Source: CAYXXN01 sp964469055 (GTDB lineage: Bacteria > Acidobacteriota > Thermoanaerobaculia > Multivoradales > JAHEKO01). Taken from it: DNA of 5,823 nt. The notes beneath the pieces were generated by a model. That model worked only from the letters and a program-made list of their open reading frames with translations. It had not been told where the DNA came from and did no database searches. The stretch covers positions 1 to 5,823 of the forward strand of contig CAYXXN010000145.1 of NCBI GenBank assembly GCA_964469055.1. The letters are read 5' to 3'. Of the stretch, positions 1-5,772 are shown piece after piece. The first letter of the stretch is position 1. Each line of letters opens with the position of its first letter. The position numbers were made by a program, and so were the translations under genes.

Positions 1-1236
1 GATCACCTCGGCGCCTACGGCTACGATCGCCCCACCTCCCCCGCCCTCGACGCCTTCGCCGGCGAGGGCGTGCGCTTCGCAGACGTGACCTGCAGCATGC
101 CGACGACCCTGCCGTCGCACGTGACGCTTTTCACCGGCCTCCCGCCCATGGCCCACGGGGTCACCGAGAACGGCATCGTGCCGGCCGAGGCGCTGGTGTC
201 GATCTTCGAGCGCCTGGCGGCGCGCGGCTTCGCCACCGGCGCCGTGACCGGAGCCGGGCTCCTGCGCCCGAAGTTCCTGGCGCCGCTCGGCCTGCCGCAG
301 GCGACGGTCGGGCGCGGCGGCAGCGCCGAGGTTCCGGTCGAGGTGCGCGCCGACGAGGTCACCGGCGCGGCGCTCGAGTGGCTCGACCGTAACGGCACAC
401 GGCCCTTCGCCCTCTGGGTCCACTACTACGATCCGCACGAGCCCTACGATCCGCCGCCGGCGACGGCGGCGCGCTTCCGGGGCGACTACGCCGGACCGCT
501 GGGCGACGCTCTCTCGGTCGTTTGGCTGGTCGGACTCAACCGCCCCGGGGCGCCCGTCCTCACCACCGCCGACCGGCACCACATCGTCGACCTCTACGAC
601 GCCGAGATCGCGCTCATGGATCGCGCCCTCGGCCGCCTGTTCGCCGGCCTCGACGAGCGCGCCCTCACCGCCGACACTCTGATGGTGGTGGTCGCCGACC
701 ACGGCCAGGCTCACGGCGAGGCTGGGTTCTGGGGGCACGGCGAGCGGCTCCTCGAACCGATCATCCGGGTGGCCCTGGTCGTTCGCGGTCCGGGCGTGGA
801 GACGGGCACGGTCGTCTCCGGCCCGGCCGAGACCCTGGACGTCGTCCCCACCCTACTCGCGCTGTTTCGACTGCCGCCCGAGCCAGAGCTGCCGGGACGC
901 TCCCTCGTGCCGGCGCTGCGCGGCGAGCTTCTGCCCCCGGCGCGGCATCGGCTGATTCAGCGCCGCAGCTTCAGCGACGAGCCGCGCCGGCTCGGAGCGG
1001 CTGTGCTGGGCGACGCGTGGAAGGCCGTCTACTATCGCGAAGCCGACGGCGCCGAGAGCTGGCGGCTCGGCCGCGCGGGGACACCGGGCGGGCTCGACGG
1101 CGACGGCTGGGAACCGGCGACTCCCGAGGCCGAGCTTCTCGAGGCGGCAGTCGCCCGGCTCGTGGCCGCCGGTCCGCCGTCCCCGGCCGATCCCGCCGAG
1201 CGCGAATTGCTGGAGACGCTCGGCTACGCGAACTAG
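1..1236 (+). CDS. Sulfatase-family (alkaline phosphatase superfamily) hydrolase, 5' partial
   Basis: Frame 1 is open from the first base, so the start, any signal peptide and the first metal-binding Asp lie upstream; 411 residues remain. Visible residues begin DHLGAYGYDRPTSP, the usual stretch just after the N-terminal metal site of PF00884 proteins. The active-site segment TTLPSHVTLFTG spans residues 35-46. By spacing to the TG, Thr36 (nt 106-108) sits where true sulfatases have the Cys/Ser that becomes formylglycine, and His40 replaces the usual Arg. HYYDPHEPYDPP (141-152) and the C-terminal metal site ADHG (232-235) with GHG (245-247) are intact. The end, LLETLGYAN, is typical of this subfamily. 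A Thr nucleophile is known in phosphodiesterases and phosphoethanolamine or phosphoglycerol transferases of the superfamily, so sulfate-ester hydrolysis is doubtful. The substrate is unknown. It is convergent with secF and is not part of the Sec operon. Confidence 0.88.
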   Translation, partial: DHLGAYGYDRPTSPALDAFAGEGVRFADVTCSMPTTLPSHVTLFTGLPPMAHGVTENGIVPAEALVSIFERLAARGFATGAVTGAGLLRPKFLAPLGLPQATVGRGGSAEVPVEVRADEVTGAALEWLDRNGTRPFALWVHYYDPHEPYDPPPATAARFRGDYAGPLGDALSVVWLVGLNRPGAPVLTTADRHHIVDLYDAEIALMDRALGRLFAGLDERALTADTLMVVVADHGQAHGEAGFWGHGERLLEPIIRVALVVRGPGVETGTVVSGPAETLDVVPTLLALFRLPPEPELPGRSLVPALRGELLPPARHRLIQRRSFSDEPRRLGAAVLGDAWKAVYYREADGAESWRLGRAGTPGGLDGDGWEPATPEAELLEAAVARLVAAGPPSPADPAERELLETLGYAN

Positions 1237-1263
1237 CGCGACGCCTCGCGGGGGTGGAGGTGA

Positions 1264-2433
1264 CTAGGCCGCTTTCTTCGTCAACTTCGCCCGCCGCCCG
1301 AAGGTCGTGTCCCACCACAGGGCGAAGGGGCTGGCGATGTAGATCGAGGAGTAGGTGCCGACCAGGATGCCGACGACGATGATGAAGGCAAAGCCGCGCA
1401 GCACCTCGCCGCCGAGGAAGAGCAGGGCGCCGGTGGCGAGCAGGGTCGTGCCGCCGGTCAGCAGCGTGCGCGACAGGGTCTGGTTGATGCTGCGGTTCAT
1501 CACCTCGGCCAGGTCTCCGCGCGGACCCTGGCGCAGGTTCTCGCGCACGCGGTCGAAGACCACCACCGTGTCGTTGACCGAGTAGCCGACCAGGGTCAGG
1601 AAGCCGGCGATCGTCGTCAGGTTGAACTCGAAGCCGGCGAGCGTGAAGAAGCCGAGCACGATCAGCACGTCGTGGAACGACGCCACCAGAGCGCCGATGC
1701 CGAAGTGGAGCTCGAAGCGGATCCAGATGTAGGCCAGCATGGCCAACAGCGACAGCGCCACCGCGAAACCGGCCTTGCGCCGCAGCTCGGCGCCGATCTG
1801 CGGACCGACGTTCTCGGCGCCGATGATGGCGAACGTGCCGAGGGTGGCCCCGCTCTCGAGCGCCGCCCGTGTCTCCGCGCTCACGCCCTCGACGTCGAGG
1901 GCGACCCACGAGGTCAGCAGGCCCTGCTCGCGGCGGAGCGCGCCCACTCGCTCGGCCAGCTCGCGGTAGTGCTCTGCCGCCAGCGCCTCGTCACTCGCCC
2001 TGAGGCGGTCCGGATCGCGCTCCAAGAGCCAGTCGGCCAAGGCCTCGTTGCCCACCCGGTTCAGGTCCAGCCTCTCGCGGCCGCCGTTGAGCGCCTGGTC
2101 GAGGGCAGCCTCGATCCGGGCGCGGCTGCCCTCGCTCTGCCCCTCGACGAGCGGCGTGCGGAGGATGACCTCGTTCTCCTGACCCGTGCCCAGGCGCTGG
2201 ATCGACGCCTCCGCCACCCCGGCTCCGCGGACCAGCTCGCGCAGCTGATTGACGTCCGGCGTCTGGGCGAAACGCACGGTGAGCTGGGTGCCGCCGGCAA
2301 AATCCACGCCGAGGTTCAGCCGGCCCTGGACGAAAACGACCAGGATCGCGATGACGTTCAAGATCAGCGACACCGTCATCCACAGGCGCCGCCGGCCCAT
2401 GAAGTCGATCTTGGTGTCGCGCAGAAAGTCCAT
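1264..2433 (-). CDS. secF: Protein translocase subunit SecF
   Basis: Membrane subunit of SecDF-YajC, which uses the proton-motive force to assist export through SecYEG. The 389 residues show TM1 at about 17-36, the hallmark GVDFAGGTQL (42-51), a periplasmic domain, ENVGPQIGAELRRKA (207-221) leading into TM2, and five further helices to about 370. The TM4 motif GYSVNDTVVVFDRVREN (283-299) contains Asp288, and SRTLLTGGTT (321-330) contains Arg322; these match the residues implicated in proton coupling in SecDF. It is longer than E. coli SecF (about 323 residues) because the periplasmic domain carries roughly 75-80 extra, charged, mostly helical residues between about 96 and 200. The ATG start is supported by GAGGA at 2443-2447, nine bases upstream. 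Only 21 bp separate it from the secD stop, so it is the last gene of the operon. A basic tail (RRAKLTKKAA) should be cytoplasmic. Confidence 0.97.
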   Translation of the reverse strand: MDFLRDTKIDFMGRRRLWMTVSLILNVIAILVVFVQGRLNLGVDFAGGTQLTVRFAQTPDVNQLRELVRGAGVAEASIQRLGTGQENEVILRTPLVEGQSEGSRARIEAALDQALNGGRERLDLNRVGNEALADWLLERDPDRLRASDEALAAEHYRELAERVGALRREQGLLTSWVALDVEGVSAETRAALESGATLGTFAIIGAENVGPQIGAELRRKAGFAVALSLLAMLAYIWIRFELHFGIGALVASFHDVLIVLGFFTLAGFEFNLTTIAGFLTLVGYSVNDTVVVFDRVRENLRQGPRGDLAEVMNRSINQTLSRTLLTGGTTLLATGALLFLGGEVLRGFAFIIVVGILVGTYSSIYIASPFALWWDTTFGRRAKLTKKAA

Positions 2434-2454
2434 GGGGAACGGTCCTCGGCCGAG

Positions 2455-4032
2455 CTAGATGGACAGCCGCTCCAGGCGCTGCCGGCGCGAGAGCACGAGA
2501 TCGAAGAGCCAGCGGCTGACGAAGATGGCCGTGAACATCGAGGCCAGTAGGCCGACCGACAGGGTCACGGCGAAGCCGCGGATCGGGCCGGTGCCGAACT
2601 GGAAGAGGAAGAGGGCGGAGATCAAGGTCGTCAGGTTCGAGTCGAGGATCGAGGACAGCGCCTTGGAGAAGCCCGCCTCGATCGAGGAACGGACCGGCCG
2701 GCCGCGACGCAGCTCCTCCTTGATGCGCTCGAAGATGAGCACGTTGGCGTCGACCGACATGCCGACCGTGAGCACGATGCCGGCGATGCCCGGCAGGGTG
2801 AGGGTGGCGCCGAAGTAGCCCAGGGCGGCGAAGATGAGGAGAACGTTGAGCGCCAGCGCCAGGATCGCGTTGATCCCGCTGCCGCGATAGATCGCCAGCA
2901 TCATGGCGACGACCAAGCCGAGCCCGATCAAGCCGGCTCTGAGGCCGCGCTGGATCGAGTCGTGCCCGAGTGAAGGCCCGACGGTGCGCTCTTCGAGGTA
3001 GGTGATGCCGGCCGGCAGGGCGCCGGAGCGCAGCACCGTGGCCAGGTCCTCGACCTCCTGCTGCGTGAAGCTGCCCTCGATCAAGCCCTGGTCGGCGATG
3101 CGGGTGCGGATGTTCGGGGCCGAGACCACCTGGCCGTCGAGGACGATGGCCAGGCCCTTGCCGACGTTGGCGCCGGTCGCCTGGGCGAAGGCTTGCCCGC
3201 CCTCGGGCGAGAGGAAGAAATTCACCACTGGTTGGTTGAACTGGCCGAGCCCGGGCCGGGCGTTCTTCAAGTCGCGGCCGGTGATCACGCTGCGCTTCTC
3301 GACCGCGTAGTAGACGACGCCCACCGGTCGCTCGTTGGCGTCGCGCGCCGTTTCCTCGAGAATCTCGATGGCATCGGGCAGCGCGCCACCGTAGTGGGCG
3401 AGGACCTCTTCTCGACTGCGCGCCGCCGCGCCGCCCAGGGGGTAGTCCACGAGCCGGAACTCGAGGAAGGCGGTGTTCTTGATCAGCCGCTTGACGCGCT
3501 CGGGATCGTCGACTCCGGGGAGCTGCACGACGATGCGGTCCGACTGCTGGGCGCGCTGGATCGACGGCTCGGCCACCCCGAAGGCGTCGATCCGGTTGCG
3601 GATCGTCTCCAGTGCCTGGCGCACGGCTTGATCGCGGATCTGGGCGAGGTTCGCCGCCGACATCTCGAAGACCAGTCTGCCGCCGTCGCGCCGCCAGTCC
3701 CAGAACTGCTCGCCCAGGAAATCGCGTACCGCGGCGCGCACCGCCTCGTCGCGCGCTGCGGCGACACCCGTGACTTCGAAGCTCGAGTCGCCGAGGCGGT
3801 TGCCCGCGGCGGCGCTCGCCCCGCCCTCGCGGAGCTCCTGCACCAGGCGCTCCATGTCTTGATCGGTCTCGGAGCGCACCGCGTCCTCGGTCTCGACCTG
3901 GAGGACGAGGTGGATGCCCCCCTGCAGGTCGAGACCCAGGTTGACCTTCTCGTTCAATGGGAAGGCGAGCAGCGCGGCGAGCGCCGCCACGCCGAGGATC
4001 AGGAGGCTGCGCCAGAGCAGCCGCCCCTTCAC
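2455..4032 (-). CDS. secD: Protein translocase subunit SecD
   Basis: Large subunit of the SecDF-YajC complex; its periplasmic domain handles the emerging preprotein. The 525 residues comprise TM1 (about 7-26), LGLDLQGGIHLVL (32-44), a periplasmic P1 region with RNRIDAFGVAEPSIQR (145-160) and QLPGVDDPERVKRLI (170-184), then GQVVSAPNI (300-308) and LRSGALPAGI (335-344). GPSLGHDSI (352-360) precedes five C-terminal helices (about 364-508). GMSVDANVLIFERIKEELRRG (424-444) contains Asp428, the position of the essential TM4 aspartate in other SecD proteins. The length is normal for SecD proteins outside the enterobacteria (E. coli has 615). Translation starts at GTG (4030-4032), overlapping the yajC stop as GTGA, with GAGGAGG ten bases upstream. 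This suggests translational coupling to yajC. No missing motif or frameshift is visible. Confidence 0.98.
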   Translation of the reverse strand: MKGRLLWRSLLILGVAALAALLAFPLNEKVNLGLDLQGGIHLVLQVETEDAVRSETDQDMERLVQELREGGASAAAGNRLGDSSFEVTGVAAARDEAVRAAVRDFLGEQFWDWRRDGGRLVFEMSAANLAQIRDQAVRQALETIRNRIDAFGVAEPSIQRAQQSDRIVVQLPGVDDPERVKRLIKNTAFLEFRLVDYPLGGAAARSREEVLAHYGGALPDAIEILEETARDANERPVGVVYYAVEKRSVITGRDLKNARPGLGQFNQPVVNFFLSPEGGQAFAQATGANVGKGLAIVLDGQVVSAPNIRTRIADQGLIEGSFTQQEVEDLATVLRSGALPAGITYLEERTVGPSLGHDSIQRGLRAGLIGLGLVVAMMLAIYRGSGINAILALALNVLLIFAALGYFGATLTLPGIAGIVLTVGMSVDANVLIFERIKEELRRGRPVRSSIEAGFSKALSSILDSNLTTLISALFLFQFGTGPIRGFAVTLSVGLLASMFTAIFVSRWLFDLVLSRRQRLERLSI

Positions 4033-4352
4033 GAGGTGGCGCCCTCCTCGCCCTCGAGCCCGGCGATCGCGCTGCGCGCCACCTTGATGCGCACGCCGTC
4101 GGCCACTCGCAGGATCAGCGTCTTCTCCTCGAGCGCCGCGACCTCGCCGTAGATGCCGCCGTTGGTGATCACGCGATCGCCCTTCTTCAACTCGACGAGG
4201 AGCTTGGCGTGCGCCTTCTGCCGCTTGCGCATCGGCATGATCAGCAAGAAGTAGAAGATGCCGAACACCAACAGCAGTGGCACGAACTGGAGCAGGGAGC
4301 CTCCGGGCATGGCCGCGTCGGCGAAGGCCAGGGGCATGGCGAGGAATTCCAT
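4029..4352 (-). CDS. yajC: Preprotein translocase subunit YajC
   Basis: Small single-span membrane protein that associates with SecDF and SecYEG. The 107 residues show a hydrophobic helix at about 20-39 ending in the family signature YFLLIMPMRKRQK (34-46), followed by the cytoplasmic motif LKKGDRVITNGGIYGEV (55-71) and a small beta-rich domain. This is a typical length for the family. The ATG at 4350-4352 is preceded by GGAG (4359-4362) at a six-base spacing, which favours it over the internal Met codons 6 and 15. The tgt stop lies 16 bp upstream and the secD start overlaps its stop by 4 bp. The order tgt-yajC-secD-secF is the common bacterial arrangement and confirms the call. Confidence 0.97.
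   Translation of the reverse strand: MEFLAMPLAFADAAMPGGSLLQFVPLLLVFGIFYFLLIMPMRKRQKAHAKLLVELKKGDRVITNGGIYGEVAALEEKTLILRVADGVRIKVARSAIAGLEGEEGATS
4043..4049 (-). promoter_or_regulatory. Shine-Dalgarno site for secD
   Basis: The minus strand reads GAGGAGG here, inside the 3' end of yajC and ten bases before the GTG at 4030-4032. It supports GTG as the true secD start, since no ATG is nearby and the conserved TM1 follows directly. Confidence 0.75.
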
Positions 4353-4368
4353 GAAACGCTCCGTCGCG

Positions 4369-5418
4369 CTAGGGGGAGGTCGGGGGGGAGTCCGGGCTCA
4401 CCGGCAGGGCCGCGCGAACGCGGGCCGCCAGCGTGGCGAGCGCGATAGCTTCCCTGAGATCCCGCATGAAGTCAAGGTAGAAGCTGAGGTTGTGGAGCGT
4501 GGCGAGGACCTGCGCCGTGACCTCGCGGGCGCGGAACAGGTGATGAAGGAAAGCGCGCGAGACGCCGCAGCGCAGGGGCGTCGGATCCTCCGCGAAACGG
4601 GCGTTGGTGATGTTGAGCGCCCCGCCCTCCTCGAATACGACGCCGTGGCGGCCGTTGCGCGACGGCAGCACGCAGTCGAAGAGGTCGACGCCGTGTACGA
4701 CGGCATGGAGGAGGTCGGCCGGCGTGCCCACGCCCATGAGATAGCGTGGCCGCTCCTCCGGCAGCGCCGGCGCCACTCGCTCGACGATGCGGCGGCGCTC
4801 GCTCTCCGGCTCGCCGACCGAGACGCCGCCGATGGCGAGACCGTGGAAATCGAGGGCGGCGAGCTCGCGGACCGCCTCCAGTCGCAGGTCCTCGTAGATG
4901 CCGCCTTGCACGATGCCGAAGAGCGCCGTCGGTCCTCCGGACCAGGCCTCTCGCGAGCGCCGCGCCCAGCCGAGCGTGCGTTCGAGCGAGCGCTCCGCTG
5001 CCGCTCGCTCGACCGGCCAGGGCGGGACCTCGTCGAGCGCCATCCCGATATCGACCCCGAGCCGCTCCTGCATCGCCACCACGCCCTCGGGGGTGAGACG
5101 CATCTCGGCGCCGTCGACGTGGCTGCGGAAGGTCACCCCGCCGTCGTCCACCTTGCGCAAGCGCGCCAAGCTGAAAACCTGGAAGCCGCCGCTGTCGGTC
5201 AGGAGCGGACCGGGCCAGCCGCAGAAGGCGTGCAGACCGCCGAGTCGCACGATCGCGTCGATGCCCGGCCGCACCGCCAGGTGGTAGAGGTTGGCGAGCA
5301 GGATCGAGGCGCCGAGGTCGGCGAGCTGGGCGGGCGAGACCCCCTTGACCGCGCCGAGCGTGCCCACCGGCAGGAAAGCGGGGGTCTCGACGACACCGTG
5401 CGGCGTCTCGATCCGGCC
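4369..5418 (-). CDS. tgt: tRNA-guanine transglycosylase (Tgt), body; N-terminus displaced by assembly break
   Basis: Exchanges guanine-34 of GUN-anticodon tRNAs for a queuosine precursor (preQ1 in most bacteria). About 349 residues of the TIM-barrel are present, beginning GRIETPHGVVETPAFLPVGT. DSGGFQVFSL holds the general-acid Asp (nt 5194-5196); IVQGGIYEDLR and GGVSVGE follow, and FDCVLPSRNGRHG holds the nucleophile Asp (4675-4677). Two departures are visible. The zinc loop, normally CxCxxC, is shortened to PLRCGVSRAFLHHL, keeping one Cys (4567-4569) and the later His (4492-4494). The pocket motif DECxPYP reads DEVPPWP, with Val at 5026-5028. The same frame stays open to 5523 with an ATG at 5514, but the residues before GRIETPH do not look like Tgt. 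The real N-terminus appears right of the N run, so the complete protein would be about 366 residues. The stop lies 16 bp before yajC. Confidence 0.93.
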   Translation of the reverse strand, partial: GRIETPHGVVETPAFLPVGTLGAVKGVSPAQLADLGASILLANLYHLAVRPGIDAIVRLGGLHAFCGWPGPLLTDSGGFQVFSLARLRKVDDGGVTFRSHVDGAEMRLTPEGVVAMQERLGVDIGMALDEVPPWPVERAAAERSLERTLGWARRSREAWSGGPTALFGIVQGGIYEDLRLEAVRELAALDFHGLAIGGVSVGEPESERRRIVERVAPALPEERPRYLMGVGTPADLLHAVVHGVDLFDCVLPSRNGRHGVVFEEGGALNITNARFAEDPTPLRCGVSRAFLHHLFRAREVTAQVLATLHNLSFYLDFMRDLREAIALATLAARVRAALPVSPDSPPTSP

Positions 5419-5523
5419 CTGACCAGAGGCCAGGGACTGCATCCCCGCCGCCACCAGGCCGGTCGTCAGCAGCGTCCGTTCGACGGGGTAGGGGGCCTTG
5501 CCCGTCAGGAACATCTCCTCCGC
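5419..5523 (-). pseudogene. Gfo/Idh/MocA-oxidoreductase-like C-terminal fragment fused in frame to tgt (likely chimeric contig end)
   Basis: Thirty-five codons run in frame from the N run into the tgt body. The translation contains FLTGKAPYPVERTLLTTG followed by LVAAGMQSLASGQ. From memory of the family, a 'PYPVERTLLTTG' segment followed about 15-20 residues later by 'RIETPHL' is the usual C-terminal end of Gfo/Idh/MocA NAD(P)-dependent oxidoreductases. It does not resemble the Tgt N-terminus, which should read FxxxATDGxAR before GRIxTPHG. Since GRIETPH can belong to both families, the join probably arose there. A real gene fusion cannot be excluded from sequence alone, but the adjacent N run and the proper Tgt N-terminus beyond it favour misassembly. 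Neither Met codon here (5512-5514 and 5440-5442) should be taken as the tgt start. Confidence 0.65.
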
Positions 5524-5533
5524 NNNNNNNNNN
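5524..5533. other. Scaffold gap (10 N)
   Basis: Ten consecutive N bases join two contigs. A round number such as ten is usually nominal rather than measured. The two flanks do not continue one another: the left side ends in a non-Tgt sequence and the right side ends within codon 16 of the Tgt N-terminus. Confidence 0.97.
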
Positions 5534-5579
5534 GGCGGGCGGCGCCGTCGGTCGCCAGAACCTGAAAGCGGAAGCTCAA
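5534..5579 (-). CDS. tgt: tgt N-terminal fragment (first 15 codons plus one base)
   Basis: Reading leftwards from TTG (5577-5579), the frame gives MSFRFQVLATDGAAR and then runs into the N bases. This matches the conserved start of bacterial Tgt (E. coli begins MKFELDTTDGRARRGRL) and joins naturally to GRIETPHGVVETPAF at 5418, with only about one or two residues missing. TTG is the only plausible start: the in-frame stop TGA lies at 5622-5624 and no ATG or GTG falls between. No clear Shine-Dalgarno sequence precedes it, so translation may be coupled to the small gene ending 22 bp upstream. The two tgt pieces are out of phase with each other across the literal sequence, as expected if the intervening 105 bp and the gap length are artefacts. 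Confidence 0.8.
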
Positions 5580-5601
5580 TCGCGACGGAGTCTGCCGCGC
5601 C

Positions 5602-5772
5602 TTACGGCTCGGCCTGGTACCTCAGGACGTCTTCCATTTCCTGATTGAGCTCAGCCGCCACGCGATTGAGCCGCTCGAGGTCTCGCGCCTCGCGGTCCTC
5701 CCGGGCGCGCCGAGCGCTGGAGTCACCGATGATCCCTTCGACCGGGCCAGACCGGACTGGATCGTCCCTCAC
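5602..5772 (-). CDS. Small coiled-coil hypothetical protein (56 residues)
   Basis: I do not recognise this family. The frame runs from GTG (5770-5772) to TAA (5602-5604). The GTG overlaps the TGA of the preceding gene as GTGA, and the stop lies 22 bp before the tgt TTG, so it fits the operon. Residues 1-19 contain Gly and Pro and are probably flexible. Residues 20-53 are strongly charged and helical, with a clean heptad pattern (Leu32, Leu35, Ala39, Leu42, Met46, Val49), ending in VLRYQAEP. No Cys, membrane helix or catalytic motif is visible. Small, charged helical proteins of this kind include antitoxins and adaptor or regulatory proteins, but nothing here points to one of them. No strong ribosome-binding site is seen, in keeping with translational coupling. 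The frame also stays open upstream of the GTG to the window edge, so a longer protein is possible. Confidence 0.55.
   Translation of the reverse strand: MRDDPVRSGPVEGIIGDSSARRAREDREARDLERLNRVAAELNQEMEDVLRYQAEP

Noticed and set aside
70..72. GTG as the start of the sulfatase-family gene
   Set aside because: The frame is open to base 1 and the upstream residues DHLGAYGYDRPTSP are conserved in the family, so the gene begins outside the window.
1237..1250. Small hairpin (CGCGA-CGCC-TCGCG) between the convergent genes as a terminator
   Set aside because: The stem is only 5 bp and no T-tract follows on either strand. In DNA this GC-rich such a palindrome is expected by chance.
971..1909. Minus-strand frame overlapping the ends of both the sulfatase gene and secF
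   Set aside because: It is Arg/Pro-rich low-complexity translation, out of frame with secF, and without family features: a shadow frame.
3193..4152. Long plus-strand open frame opposite secD and yajC
   Set aside because: It lies antisense to strongly conserved genes, has no recognisable motif and is the expected by-product of very high GC. The same applies to the plus-strand frames at about 1672-2550 and 4258-5565.
5440..5514. ATG at 5512-5514 or 5440-5442 as the tgt start
   Set aside because: Neither gives the conserved Tgt N-terminal strand. The sequence after each looks like an oxidoreductase tail, and the proper N-terminus is encoded right of the N run.
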